Shown one piece after another: positions 51,932 through 60,203 of a DNA stretch of 64,000 bases (position 1 is the stretch's first letter; every line of letters starts with the position of its first letter). The stretch covers positions 186,001 through 250,000 of the forward strand of contig CAWBKD010000002.1 in the NCBI GenBank assembly GCA_963789225.1, read 5' to 3'. The translations under genes and the position numbers were made by a program. The stretch comes from Palsa-504 sp963789225. GTDB taxonomy: Bacteria > Actinomycetota > Actinomycetes > Streptosporangiales > Streptosporangiaceae. The notes beneath the pieces were generated by a model. That model searched no databases and was not told where the DNA came from. It was given only the letters and a program-made list of their open reading frames with translations.

Positions 51932-53197
51932 ATGCATAACCCGCCCATCCCGAACGTCGAACGCACTGACCCGCAGATTGCAGGCCTCATCAACGACGAG
52001 GCCCGCCGTCAGTACGAGAAGGCCAGGCTCATCCCTTCGGAGAACTACGTGTCGCTGGCGGTGCTCGAGGCGTCGGGCAGCGTGCTGACCAACAAGTACT
52101 CCGAGGGCTACCCGGGTCGGCGGTACTACGAGGGCCAGCAGCTCATCGACCCGCTTGAGACGATCGCGAGGGACCGGGCCAAGGCGCTGTTCGGCGTCGA
52201 CCACGCCAACGTGCAGCCGTACTCCGGCTCGCCCGCGAACCTCGCCGTCTACCTGGCGTTCGCGCAGCCGGGGGACACCATCATGGGCATGGCGCTGCCG
52301 ATGGGCGGCCACCTCACGCACGGCTGGACCGTCTCGGCGACCGGGAAGTGGTTCCATTCCGTCCAGTACGGGGTCCGCCCCGACACCGGCCGGGTCGACC
52401 TGGACGAGGTCCGCGACCTGGCGCTCAAGGAGCACCCCAAGATCATCTTCTGCGGCGGGACGGCGATCCCGCGGACGATCGACTTCCCGGCCTTCGCCGA
52501 GATCGCCGCCGAGGCCGGAGCGATCCTGGTCGCCGACATCGCGCACATCGCCGGGCTGGTCGCCGGCGGCGCGCACCCCTCGCCGGTCGGGTACGCCGCG
52601 GTCATCACGACGACCACCCACAAGACGCTGCGCGGCCCGCGCGGCGCCATGATCATGTCCGACACCGAGCACGCGTCGGCGGTCGACCGGGCCGTGTTCC
52701 CCGGCCTGCAGGGCGGCCCGCATAACCACACGACGGCCGCGATCGCGATAGCGCTGCACGAGGCCGCGCAGCCCGACTTCCGCGACTACGCCAGCCAGGT
52801 GGTGGCCAACGCGAAGGCGCTGGCCGACGCACTCCTGGCCCGCGGCTACGACCTGGTCTCCGGCGGTACGGACAATCACCTGATCCTGATCGACCTCACC
52901 TCCAAGGGCATCGGCGGCAAGCCGGCCGCGAAGGCGCTGGACCGCGCGGGCATCGAGACGAACTACAACACGGTGCCGTTCGATCAGCGCAAGCCGTTCG
53001 ACCCCTCGGGCCTGCGGATCGGCACGCCCGCGGTCACCACCCGCGGCCTGCGCGAGGAGCACATGGAGCCGATCGCCGCCTGGATGGACGAGGCGATCAC
53101 CGCCGCCACCAAGGAGGACGAGACGGTCTACGACCGCATCGCCACCGAGGTCCGCGACCTCCTGGCCGCCTTCCCCGCCCCCGGCTGGACCCCGTAA
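51932..53197 (+). CDS. glyA: Serine hydroxymethyltransferase
   Basis: 421 aa from ATG 51932, with GAGGAGG 8 nt upstream; GTG 51929 is an alternative. LIPSENYVS (~34-42), NKYSEGYPGRRYYEG (~55-69) and the PLP lysine in TTTTHKTLRGPRGA (~226-239) are conserved. It interconverts serine and glycine with tetrahydrofolate. The family usual length is met. As the genome may carry a second glyA elsewhere, which one is primary is not known. No glycine riboswitch is seen upstream. Confidence 0.96.
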   Translation: MHNPPIPNVERTDPQIAGLINDEARRQYEKARLIPSENYVSLAVLEASGSVLTNKYSEGYPGRRYYEGQQLIDPLETIARDRAKALFGVDHANVQPYSGSPANLAVYLAFAQPGDTIMGMALPMGGHLTHGWTVSATGKWFHSVQYGVRPDTGRVDLDEVRDLALKEHPKIIFCGGTAIPRTIDFPAFAEIAAEAGAILVADIAHIAGLVAGGAHPSPVGYAAVITTTTHKTLRGPRGAMIMSDTEHASAVDRAVFPGLQGGPHNHTTAAIAIALHEAAQPDFRDYASQVVANAKALADALLARGYDLVSGGTDNHLILIDLTSKGIGGKPAAKALDRAGIETNYNTVPFDQRKPFDPSGLRIGTPAVTTRGLREEHMEPIAAWMDEAITAATKEDETVYDRIATEVRDLLAAFPAPGWTP

Positions 53198-53282
53198 GAC
53201 CGCTCCGCGGAGGTCCCTACCCCCTGCCCCCCGTGACCAGCACCCCGCCCCCGCGACCGGCCCCCCCGCCCCCCGCGAACGG

Positions 53283-53303
53283 CTAGTCAAGATTCTTGAC
53301 TAG
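53283..53303. promoter_or_regulatory. MarR operator palindrome
   Basis: CTAGTCAAGA-T-TCTTGACTAG is a perfect 21 bp palindrome 27 bp upstream of the MarR-VOC gene. It is followed by a smaller dyad, CAAGACCCTTG (53304-53314). Such sites are typical for autoregulating MarR proteins. Confidence 0.72.
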
Positions 53304-53330
53304 CAAGACCCTTGTCGATACCGTGACGGA

Positions 53331-54164
53331 ATGGCCGACGCCGACCGGGACGACTACACGACGCCCACGCTGATGGTGTCCGCGCGCGGCACGTACGCCC
53401 AGTCCATCAGGGCGCAGCTGCACCGCATCGGGGCCTATGACCTCCCGGCCAACGGGGTATTCATCCTGGCCGGGATCGACGCAGCGGGCGGGCCGAGGCA
53501 GGACTTCCCCGCCGAGCTGGGCGTCACTAAGCAGGCCGTCAGCCAGGCGATCGACGTACTGGTCAACCGGGGCTACCTCACCAGGCGCACCGACCCCGGC
53601 GACCGCCGCCGGGTCGTCCTCGAGCTGACCGGCCGGGGCGAGGAAGTCGTGGACGCCGCGCTGGGCGGGATCGAGGCGGTCGATCGCCAGCTCCGGGAGC
53701 GCGTATCGGCCGAGCAGATCGGCGCGATGCGCGCCGCGCTCATCGCCCTGACCGAGATCAAGGGGGAAGCCGCCGCCACCGGAGCGGGAAGACGCCGGCC
53801 GGAGCGCGAACTCCGCCGGTTCAGCCCCGTCTTCCCGGTCCGCGACCTGGCCGCGGCGCTGGCTCACTACGCGGCGCTCGGCTTCCGCACCTTCGCCTAC
53901 GAGGGCGGCGGCTACGGGTTCGCCACCCGGGACGGGGTCGACCTGCACCTGGCCGCGCAGTCCGGGCCCGACCTGCACCCGGGCGCCGCCTACCTGTACG
54001 TGCGCGACGCCGACGCGCTGTACGAGGAATGGAGCAGGCCCGGCGTGGCGGGCCACACCCACCCGGTCGGGCCGACGGCCTACAAGCTGCGCGAGGGCTC
54101 ACACACCGATCCGGACGGCAACCTCATCCGCTTCGGCTCACCCATACCGGAGGTGATGAGGTGA
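53331..54164 (+). CDS. MarR-family regulator fused to a VOC (bleomycin-resistance-like) domain
   Basis: 277 aa. Residues ~15-140 are a MarR winged helix (VTKQAVSQAIDVLVNRGYLT and RRTDPGDRRRVVLELTGRG). After a short Arg-rich linker, residues ~160-275 are a VOC module (FPVRDLAAALAHYAALGF and HTDPDGNLIRFG). The fusion suggests that the VOC part binds a ligand or an antibiotic and alters DNA binding at the palindrome upstream. It shares a GTGA overlap with the following lipoprotein gene. Confidence 0.9.
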   Translation: MADADRDDYTTPTLMVSARGTYAQSIRAQLHRIGAYDLPANGVFILAGIDAAGGPRQDFPAELGVTKQAVSQAIDVLVNRGYLTRRTDPGDRRRVVLELTGRGEEVVDAALGGIEAVDRQLRERVSAEQIGAMRAALIALTEIKGEAAATGAGRRRPERELRRFSPVFPVRDLAAALAHYAALGFRTFAYEGGGYGFATRDGVDLHLAAQSGPDLHPGAAYLYVRDADALYEEWSRPGVAGHTHPVGPTAYKLREGSHTDPDGNLIRFGSPIPEVMR

Positions 54165-55189
54165 CCCGGCGACTGAACCACGCGGCCAGGTCGGCCCTCG
54201 CCCTCGCTAGTGTCGCGGCGCTGCTGGCCGGCTGCGGGGGAGGCGGCTCCTCCGCGACGACCACCACCAGCACCGCTCCGGCCACCGCCGGCACCGCCAC
54301 CGCCGGCACCGCCACCGCCGGCACCGCCACCGCCGGCACCGCTGGCCCCGCCACGAGCGGGCTAGGGGCGGTGCTGCCCCGCGACGTCATCGCCGCGCCG
54401 GTCAGGATCGCTCATACCGCCGCCGGGCCGGTGGGCTACCGGGAGGTCGGCGCGGGCAGCCCGCTCCTGCTCGTCATGGGACTGGGCGGGTCCATCGACG
54501 ACTGGCAGCCCTACCTCGTCGCCACCCTGGCCGCCCACCATACGGTGGTCGTGTTCGACAACGCCGGCGTCGGCCAGACCGCCGCCTTGGCCTCGCCGCT
54601 CACCATTACCGCCATGGCCAACCAGGCCAGCGCCCTGATCTCGGCGCTCCGGCTGGGCCGCCCCGCGGTCCTCGGCTGGTCAATGGGCGGCATGATCGCC
54701 CAGGCGCTGGCGGTCCTCCACCCGGCTCAGGTATCCAGGCTCATCCTGGCCGCCACCCAGGCGGGGACCGGGACCGCGCGCCCCGTTCCGGCCGCGGCCG
54801 CCGCGGCGGTGGTCAGCTCGAACCCGGCCACGGTCCTGTCGGTCCTGTTTCCGGCGAGCGCGGCCGCCGCCGCCCAGGCCTACGTCGTGGGGATCCTGCG
54901 CTACCCGGACTTCTACCAGGCCCCGAGCGCCGTCGTCGCCGAACAGGCGACAGCCGTCGGGCAGTGGATCGCGGGGGATGACCCCGCCGGACGCCGGCTG
55001 GGCCAGGTCAGGATTCCCACGCTGGTGGCCGACGGGACCATGGACGCGCTCGATCCGGTCGCCAACGCAAGGCAACTCGCCTCGCTGGTACCGGGCGCGC
55101 AACTGCTGCTGTACCCAGGGGCCGGACACGCCTTCCTGTTCCAGGACTCGGCCAGCTTCCTCCCCGCGGTGCAGAGCTTCTTGAGTTGA
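54161..55189 (+). CDS. Secreted lipoprotein alpha/beta hydrolase
   Basis: 342 aa from the overlapping GTG. Signal peptide with lipobox LAGC (Cys25), a low-complexity Thr/Ala/Gly linker (~35-60), then a hydrolase with LLLVMGLGGSIDDW, VVVFDNAGVGQT, nucleophile in LGWSMGGMIA and His in PGAGHAF. It belongs to the epoxide-hydrolase/haloperoxidase-like group. Coupling to the MarR-VOC gene suggests it is a regulated detoxification enzyme outside the membrane. Confidence 0.9.
   Translation: MTRRLNHAARSALALASVAALLAGCGGGGSSATTTTSTAPATAGTATAGTATAGTATAGTAGPATSGLGAVLPRDVIAAPVRIAHTAAGPVGYREVGAGSPLLLVMGLGGSIDDWQPYLVATLAAHHTVVVFDNAGVGQTAALASPLTITAMANQASALISALRLGRPAVLGWSMGGMIAQALAVLHPAQVSRLILAATQAGTGTARPVPAAAAAAVVSSNPATVLSVLFPASAAAAAQAYVVGILRYPDFYQAPSAVVAEQATAVGQWIAGDDPAGRRLGQVRIPTLVADGTMDALDPVANARQLASLVPGAQLLLYPGAGHAFLFQDSASFLPAVQSFLS
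54281..54340 (+). repeat. 4 x 15 bp in-frame repeat in the lipoprotein linker
   Basis: GCCACCGCCGGCACC occurs four times without change, coding for repeated ATAGT in the linker after the lipid anchor. The repeat length, a multiple of three, lets copy number vary without breaking the frame. Confidence 0.85.
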
Positions 55190-55236
55190 ACCCTGCCGCT
55201 CTTGCTCCACTCCAGCGCGCAGAGTAGAACGGAGCA

Positions 55237-55416
55237 GTGGGAAGACAGGCAGCCACCGCGCTTTACGTGCTCGTTATGGCAGGCGTCGTGGTCGGCGTGG
55301 ACATTCTCTTCTTCAAGCATCATTTCTTGCCGCGGCTGCTAGTTAACGTCGGAATCGTCCTGGTATTCGGGACGGTCTACGTGGTGTTCCTCAATCGTCG
55401 CTCAACCAGGCCCTGA
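55237..55416 (+). CDS. Small two-TM membrane protein
   Basis: 59 aa from GTG 55237 (GGAG 3 nt upstream of the spacer): starts MGRQAATALYVLVMAGVVVG, with FFKHHFLPRLLVNVG in the middle and ends VFLNRRSTRP. Two hydrophobic helices are separated by a basic His/Arg loop. I recall near-identical layouts in other actinobacteria (VVVGVDxLFFxxxF), so I regard it as a real conserved gene. The role is unknown. It is easily missed because of its length. Confidence 0.75.
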   Translation: MGRQAATALYVLVMAGVVVGVDILFFKHHFLPRLLVNVGIVLVFGTVYVVFLNRRSTRP

Positions 55417-55497
55417 CGGACATGGCGTTCCTCGAAAGGATTCGGTCAGGCTGCGGATGGTTCACGGCGCGAGCCGGGTCACCCGCCGCGGAGGTTC

Positions 55498-55905
55498 TCA
55501 CGACGGCTGAGTCCCGCGCCCGGACCCGGGCCTGACCGCGATGACGGTGACCTCGATGAGCATCCCGGCCGCCAGGTCGGCGCGGACCGTGGTGCGGACC
55601 GGCTTGTTCGGTCCGGGGAACTGCCCCCCAAAGGCGGCGTTGAACTCGGCGAACAGGGCCAGGTCACTGAGGTGAACCAGGCAGGACACAACGTCATCCA
55701 GGGCCGCACCCGCCGCCTGCAGCAGGACCTCGATGTTGCGGAACGCCTGCGCGGTCTGGCCGGTGATGTCGTCGCTGACCAGCTGGCCGGTCCCGGGTTC
55801 GAAGCCGCCCTGGCCTGCCAGGAAGATCAGGTCGCCCACGGCCAGCCCGGGGGAGTACGGCCCGGCGGGCGCCGGGGCCGCATCGGAGGTAATGAGTTGC
55901 TTCAT
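55498..55905 (-). CDS. RidA-family (YjgF/YER057c) enamine/imine deaminase
   Basis: 135 aa. PAPAGPYSPGLAVGDLIFLAG (~11-31) and the C-terminal VRTTVRADLAAGMLIEVTVI carry the conserved Arg (~104) and Glu (~117) of RidA trimers. It hydrolyses reactive enamines formed by PLP enzymes. A C-terminal Arg/Gly tail is unimportant. The promoter shares an operator with the phzF-like gene. Confidence 0.92.
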   Translation of the reverse strand: MKQLITSDAAPAPAGPYSPGLAVGDLIFLAGQGGFEPGTGQLVSDDITGQTAQAFRNIEVLLQAAGAALDDVVSCLVHLSDLALFAEFNAAFGGQFPGPNKPVRTTVRADLAAGMLIEVTVIAVRPGSGRGTQPS

Positions 55906-55951
55906 CGCAGCGCGCTTCCCCTCACACCCGGGTAATCCGACCAGAAAAAAA

Positions 55952-55969
55952 TATAGCTAAATTCCTATA
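55952..55969. promoter_or_regulatory. Predicted ArsR operator upstream of the RidA gene
   Basis: TATAG-CTAAATTC-CTATA is an inverted repeat with an 8 bp spacer, in an AT-rich patch 46 bp upstream of the RidA start. It has the same layout and the same right half (TTCCTATATT) as the site at 56535-56552 beside the ArsR gene. Confidence 0.65.
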
Positions 55970-56008
55970 TTTACAAGTGACGATCATCCGCCGCCGTTAC
56001 CGCGATCC

Positions 56009-56168
56009 GGGGATGGGCAGCCGGGGCGGAACCTCGGTCCGGGGATGGGCAGCCGGGGCGGAACCTCGGTCCGGGGATGGGCAGCCGGGGCGGAACCTCG
56101 GTCCGGGGATGGGCGGCCGGGGCGGAACCTCGGTCCGGGGATGGGCGGCCGGGGCCGGAACCTGGGTC
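56009..56168. repeat. Minisatellite: 5 x 32 bp
   Basis: Unit GGGGATGGGCAGCCGGGGCG plus 12 further bases, copies starting at 56009, 56041, 56073, 56105 and 56137. The first three are identical; copy 4 has one change (CAG to CGG) and copy 5 a few more. It lies between the RidA promoter and the 3' end of the ArsR gene. As 32 is not a multiple of three, it is not a coding repeat. There are no spacers, so it is not CRISPR. Confidence 0.92.
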
Positions 56169-56188
56169 AGGGCCCCGCCAGTGACGGG

Positions 56189-56512
56189 TTACAGCTGGTC
56201 GCTTAGCTGGCGCGCGAAGGCCTGGATGGCTGCCTCATCGCGCTTGTAGAACGTCCACTGCCCGACGCGCTTGGAGGTGACCAGCCCGGCCCGGGCGAGC
56301 GCCTGCAGGTGGGCGGTGGCGGTCGGCTGCGCCACCTCGAGCTTGTCGGCGATGAACAGCACGCAGACCCCGTCGTCGACGAGGTCTCCGTCGCGCTGCG
56401 GCGGAAAATGCGCGACGGGGTCGCGGAGCCAGTCGAGAATCTGCAGCCGCTTGGGGCTGGCGAGGGCGCGGAATACCTCGGCGGCATCGAAGGCCCGCGC
56501 GGGGGTTGTCAT
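56189..56512 (-). CDS. ArsR-family winged-helix repressor
   Basis: 107 aa. FRALASPKRLQILDWLRDP (~14-32), VAQPTATAHLQALARAGLVT (~60-79) and KRVGQWTFYKRDE form helix-turn-helix and wing. Cys in GVCVLF is a lone one, so metal sensing is not obvious. It is divergent from the PhzF gene with a 69 bp gap containing a TATAG-N8-CTATA site; the RidA promoter has the same site. Confidence 0.93.
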   Translation of the reverse strand: MTTPARAFDAAEVFRALASPKRLQILDWLRDPVAHFPPQRDGDLVDDGVCVLFIADKLEVAQPTATAHLQALARAGLVTSKRVGQWTFYKRDEAAIQAFARQLSDQL

Positions 56513-56534
56513 CCCTTCGTCCTGTCGGCTAGCG

Positions 56535-56552
56535 TATAGACAGTTTCCTATA
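56535..56552. promoter_or_regulatory. Predicted ArsR operator between the ArsR and PhzF genes
   Basis: TATAG-ACAGTTTC-CTATA, an inverted repeat with an 8 bp spacer, 22 bp from the ArsR start and 29 bp from the PhzF start. Together with 55952-55969 it defines a small predicted regulon. Confidence 0.68.
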
Positions 56553-56581
56553 TTCCTTGGTTACTTGGAGTATACACGGCT

Positions 56582-57472
56582 ATGGCGCAAGCAGCGGTTA
56601 TCCCCTGTGTGGCGGGCTGGCATGGGTCGGCCGAACTGCATCCGTACTTCGTGTGCGATGTCTTCACCTCCGAGCCGCTTGAGGGCAACCAGCTCGGCGT
56701 GTTCCCCGACGGGCGGCCGTTCGATACCGGGCAGATGCAGCGCCTGGCCAGGGAGATGAACTTCGCCGAGACCGTCTTCCTGCTCCCGCCGCAGGACGGG
56801 GGCGACGTCAGGCTGCGGATTTTCACCCCGGGTGCCGAGCTGCCCTTCGCCGGGCACCCCGTGCTGGGCACGGCGTTCGTGGTCGGAATGGCGCTCGGCG
56901 CCGATGCCGTGGGGCTGGAGACGGGTGCGGGTCTCGTGCCCGTCGCCCTGGAGCGCGACGAGGGCCAGGTCGTGTTCGGCCGGATGACGCAGCCGATCCC
57001 GGCCTGGGAGTCGTTCGCCCAAGAGCGTGAGCTCCTCGCCGCCCTCGGGGTCGGCTCATCCCGGCTGCCGGTCGAGCTCTACCGCAACGGCCCTCCGCAC
57101 GTCTATGTCGAGCTCAACAGCGAGGACGCCGTCGCCGCCCTCCGGCCAGACCTAGCCGCCCTGGCGGACCTTGGCGTCGCCGCGAACTGCTTCGCCGGCC
57201 GCGGCCGCTCGTGGAAGACCAGGATGTTCTACCCGTCGGGCGGCATACCCGAGGATCCGGCCACCGGTTCGGCGGCCGGGCCGCTGGCGATCCACCTGGC
57301 CCGGCACGGCCGGATCGGATTCGGCGAGCGGATCGAGATCCGCCAGGGCGCCGAGATCGGCCGGCCGTCGCTGCTGTACGCCAAGGTCACCGGCGATCGG
57401 GACACGATCAACTCGGTCGAGGTCGCCGGTGCGGCCATGATCGTCGCCGAGGGCCGGTACCGGATCACCTAG
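56582..57472 (+). CDS. PhzF-family isomerase
   Basis: 296 aa; ATG at 56582, without a strong ribosome site. NFAETVFLLPP (~60-70) has the catalytic Glu, FTPGAELPFAGHPVLG (~82-97) and DPATGSAAGPLAIHL (~226-240) are the two family signatures. The family isomerises or epimerises small acids; only a few members make phenazines, and no other phenazine gene is here. Shared control with RidA suggests imine/enamine chemistry. Confidence 0.93.
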   Translation: MAQAAVIPCVAGWHGSAELHPYFVCDVFTSEPLEGNQLGVFPDGRPFDTGQMQRLAREMNFAETVFLLPPQDGGDVRLRIFTPGAELPFAGHPVLGTAFVVGMALGADAVGLETGAGLVPVALERDEGQVVFGRMTQPIPAWESFAQERELLAALGVGSSRLPVELYRNGPPHVYVELNSEDAVAALRPDLAALADLGVAANCFAGRGRSWKTRMFYPSGGIPEDPATGSAAGPLAIHLARHGRIGFGERIEIRQGAEIGRPSLLYAKVTGDRDTINSVEVAGAAMIVAEGRYRIT

Positions 57473-57481
57473 GCTGCACCC

Positions 57482-58321
57482 TCATAGGGGGGAGCGGCAG
57501 GCGCGGTGCCACAGGATCCGCACCCGCAGATCCTGCAGGCAGGCATTGAACGGGAATCGGGTGACCGGCGGCGGCAGCAGGCGGTTGGCGGACGCGATCG
57601 CTCCCATGAGGAACCGGAACGTCCGCTGGTCGGCTTCGGTCCAGCGCAGCTCCATCTGCTCACGGAAGGGCGCGGGCAGGAAACCCGTGGTCACGAACCT
57701 GTTGAACGGGCCGAAGGCCACGCTGACCGGCCGCGGCAGGTAGTCCAGCGTCAAGAGCCGGTCCAGGTACGCACGGACCTGCGGATCGATCCGGACCTCG
57801 GCCACGGCGGACGCCCAGTACCGCTCGAACGCGGCCCGATCGGTCGGCCACATGGGCTCGGGCACTTGCAGCGTGGTGGCGAAGTTCCGGCACTCGCGGT
57901 AGATGGCGTCGGCGGTCGCGTCGTCGACCGGGCCGTGCAGCAGGGCGTGCACGTCGGTCACGCCCCTGTACAAGCACGCGGCCACCCACAGCTGCAGCCG
58001 CGGGTCGAACGCGCTATAGCTGACCGGGCTGCCCGCGGCCGAGCGGACGCTCGCATGCGCGCGGTTCACCTGACGCCGGCAGATCGCGCGTTCCTCCGGG
58101 GTGCCCAGCAAGGCTACCGAGAGGTACGTGACCGTGTTCCTGATCCGCCGGACCGGGTGCCGCATGACCTGACTGGCCTCGACCGTGCTCTCCAGCACGC
58201 CGTACCCGACCCCGGGCCGGGCGAGCTGCATCACCACGTTCGCGGTACTGGCCAGCAGCGCCGCGCCGTCGATCATCTCCCGGACGTCAAAGTCCGGTGG
58301 GACATCTGCCGTAATACTCAC
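57482..58321 (-). CDS. Oxygenase MpaB-family (DUF2236) protein
   Basis: 279 aa from the GTG at 58321 (GAGAGG upstream). The frame is open for 134 more codons into the tandem repeat, but family similarity begins right here: MIDGAALLASTANVVMQLAR, RRQVNRAHASVRS, YSAFDPRLQLWVAACLY and GVTDVHALLHG. Members related to latex-clearing protein bind heme b, with His in NRAH as a possible ligand. No signal peptide. It is divergent from a Baeyer-Villiger-type monooxygenase. Confidence 0.88.
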   Translation of the reverse strand: MSITADVPPDFDVREMIDGAALLASTANVVMQLARPGVGYGVLESTVEASQVMRHPVRRIRNTVTYLSVALLGTPEERAICRRQVNRAHASVRSAAGSPVSYSAFDPRLQLWVAACLYRGVTDVHALLHGPVDDATADAIYRECRNFATTLQVPEPMWPTDRAAFERYWASAVAEVRIDPQVRAYLDRLLTLDYLPRPVSVAFGPFNRFVTTGFLPAPFREQMELRWTEADQRTFRFLMGAIASANRLLPPPVTRFPFNACLQDLRVRILWHRACRSPL

Positions 58322-58367
58322 TGCGAACCTCTCACCCAGAGCATCCGCCCATAACCGCGTGAGGTCC

Positions 58368-58668
58368 ACTGCCGAGGCGATACCGAGGGCAACCCCACGC
58401 GACCGCGGGGGGCCTACTGCCGAGGCGATACCGAGGGCAACCCCACGCGACCGCGGGGGGCCTACTGCCGAGGCGATACCGAGGGCAACCCCACGCGACC
58501 GCGGGGGGCCTACTGCCGAGGCGATACCGAGGGCAACCCCACGCGACCGCGGGGGGCCTACTGCCGAGGCGATACCGAGGGCAACCCCACGCGACCGCGG
58601 GGGGCCTACTGCCGAGGCGATACCGAGGGCAACCCCACGCGACCGCGGGGGGCCTACTGCCGAGGCGA
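58368..58668. repeat. Minisatellite: 6.3 x 48 bp in the divergent promoter region
   Basis: Identical 48 bp units start at 58368, 58416, 58464, 58512, 58560 and 58608, plus a partial seventh at 58656. Each contains CCCCACGC-GACC-GCGGGG, which can fold into a hairpin. The array fills most of the 400 bp between the MpaB and monooxygenase starts. Since 48 is a multiple of three, long frames cross it on both strands (for example repeats of PPRSRGVALG), but these are not family-like. Total identity of copies indicates recent expansion. Confidence 0.93.
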
Positions 58669-58721
58669 CGCCGGTGGTTTCATGGTTGATCGGGACAGTC
58701 CTGGCGCGCGGAGGAGGGTTC

Positions 58722-60203
58722 ATGGCTTACCGGGTGGTCGTCATCGGCGCCGGGTTCGGCGGGATCGGCATGGCGATCGCGCTGAGGCGGGCGGGCGTGG
58801 AGGACTTCGTCGTGCTGGACCGGGCGGATGACCTCGGCGGGACGTGGCGCGACAACACCTACCCGGGGCTGAGCTGCGATATACCGTCCCACCTGTACTC
58901 GTTCTCGTTCCGGCCCTGGCGCTGGAGCAGGCGCTTCCCGCCGCGCGAGGAGATCCTGGGGTACCTGCGCGCGCTGGTCCGCGGGTACGGCCTCCGCCCG
59001 CACCTCCGCTTCGGCTCCGGGGTCGCGGCGGCAGAGTTCGACGAGCGCGGCGCGGTCTGGAACCTTACCCTGGAGGACGGCAGTACGCTGCAGGCGACCG
59101 CGGTGGTCTGCAGCGTCGGCCAGCTCGGCCGCCCCGCCCTGCCGGACATCGGCGGCCGGGAGTCCTTCGCCGGTCCCTCCTGGCACTCGGCGCGCTGGAA
59201 TCACGAGGTCGACCTGGCCGGCCTGCGGGTGGCCGTGATCGGCACCGGGGCTAGCGCCATCCAGTTCGTGCCCGAGATCGCCAAGGTGGCCGGCCACGTC
59301 GACGTCTACCAGCGCACCCCGCCCTACGTGCTGCCCAAGTCCGACCGGCCCTACCGGGTCGCCGAGCAGAACCTCTATGACCGGCTGCCCGCCGTGGCCA
59401 AGGCCGACCGGCTGCGTATCTTCCTCTACGGCGAGCTGCTCACCAGCGGCTTCGTCCTTTCGCCGAAGATCCTGGCCGCGCCGATGGCGATGTGGCGCCA
59501 CCAGCTCCGCACGCAGATCGCCGATCCCGAGCTGCGCGCCAAGTGCGTCCCCGACTACACGATGGGCTGCAAGCGGGTGGTGTTCTCCGACGACTGGTAC
59601 CCCGCGCTGGCCCGGCCCGACGTCGAGCTGGTCACGGACCCGATCGAGCGGATTGCCCCGGACGGTGTGGTCACCGCCGATGGCACCACCCGCGCCGCGG
59701 ACGTGATCATCTACGGCACCGGGTTCAAGTCGCTGGAGTTCCTCGCGCCGATGACCGTGTCGGGCCTGGGCGGCCGGAGCCTGCAGGAGGCCTGGCAGGA
59801 CGGGGCGCAGGCCTATCTCGGCATCACGGTCTCCGGGTTCCCGAACTTCTTCGTGCTCTACGGGCCGAACACCAACCTCGGCGGCAATTCGATCATTTAC
59901 ATGCTCGAAGGGCAGATCGGCTACGTCACCGGCGCGATCAGGGCGCTCGACGCCGAACGCCTCGCCTGGCTTGACGTGCGGCCCGACGTGCAGGACGCGT
60001 TCAACTCATGGGTGCAATCGGCCAGCCGGACGTCGGTCTGGGAGAGCGGCTGCCACAACTGGTACACGACGGCCTCCGGGCGCAACACCAACAACTGGCC
60101 CGACCACACGTTCCTGTACCGGTACCGGGTCAGGCGCTTCGACCTCGCCGCGTACCGGGTGCGGCCTGGACGCCCGGCCACGGCCGAGACCAGCGCGGCA
60201 TGA
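58722..60203 (+). CDS. Flavin-containing (Baeyer-Villiger-type) monooxygenase
   Basis: 493 aa; ATG at 58722 with GGAGGAGGG upstream. VVVIGAGFGGIGMAIAL (~5-21) is the FAD Rossmann motif. LGGTWRDNTYPGLSCDIPSH follows (~41-60), then VAVIGTGASAIQFVPEIA (~170-187) for NADPH. YGTGFKS replaces the usual ATG motif. The BVMO fingerprint FxGxxxHxxxWP appears in degenerate form as FAGPSWHSARW (~149). It inserts oxygen into ketones. Coupled by ATGA to a hydrolase that could cleave the ester formed. Confidence 0.93.
   Translation: MAYRVVVIGAGFGGIGMAIALRRAGVEDFVVLDRADDLGGTWRDNTYPGLSCDIPSHLYSFSFRPWRWSRRFPPREEILGYLRALVRGYGLRPHLRFGSGVAAAEFDERGAVWNLTLEDGSTLQATAVVCSVGQLGRPALPDIGGRESFAGPSWHSARWNHEVDLAGLRVAVIGTGASAIQFVPEIAKVAGHVDVYQRTPPYVLPKSDRPYRVAEQNLYDRLPAVAKADRLRIFLYGELLTSGFVLSPKILAAPMAMWRHQLRTQIADPELRAKCVPDYTMGCKRVVFSDDWYPALARPDVELVTDPIERIAPDGVVTADGTTRAADVIIYGTGFKSLEFLAPMTVSGLGGRSLQEAWQDGAQAYLGITVSGFPNFFVLYGPNTNLGGNSIIYMLEGQIGYVTGAIRALDAERLAWLDVRPDVQDAFNSWVQSASRTSVWESGCHNWYTTASGRNTNNWPDHTFLYRYRVRRFDLAAYRVRPGRPATAETSAA

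Noticed and set aside
56009..56168. CRISPR array
   Set aside because: Units are contiguous without unique spacers and no cas genes are present; it is a plain minisatellite. The same holds for 58368-58668 and 62423-62550.
56582..57472. Phenazine biosynthesis cluster
   Set aside because: Only a PhzF-family isomerase is present; none of the other phz genes. The family is widespread outside phenazine pathways.
58185..58721. N-terminal extension of the monooxygenase through the 48 bp repeats, and the matching extension of the MpaB-type gene
   Set aside because: The array keeps frames open only because its unit is a multiple of three; family similarity and ribosome sites begin at 58722 and 58321.
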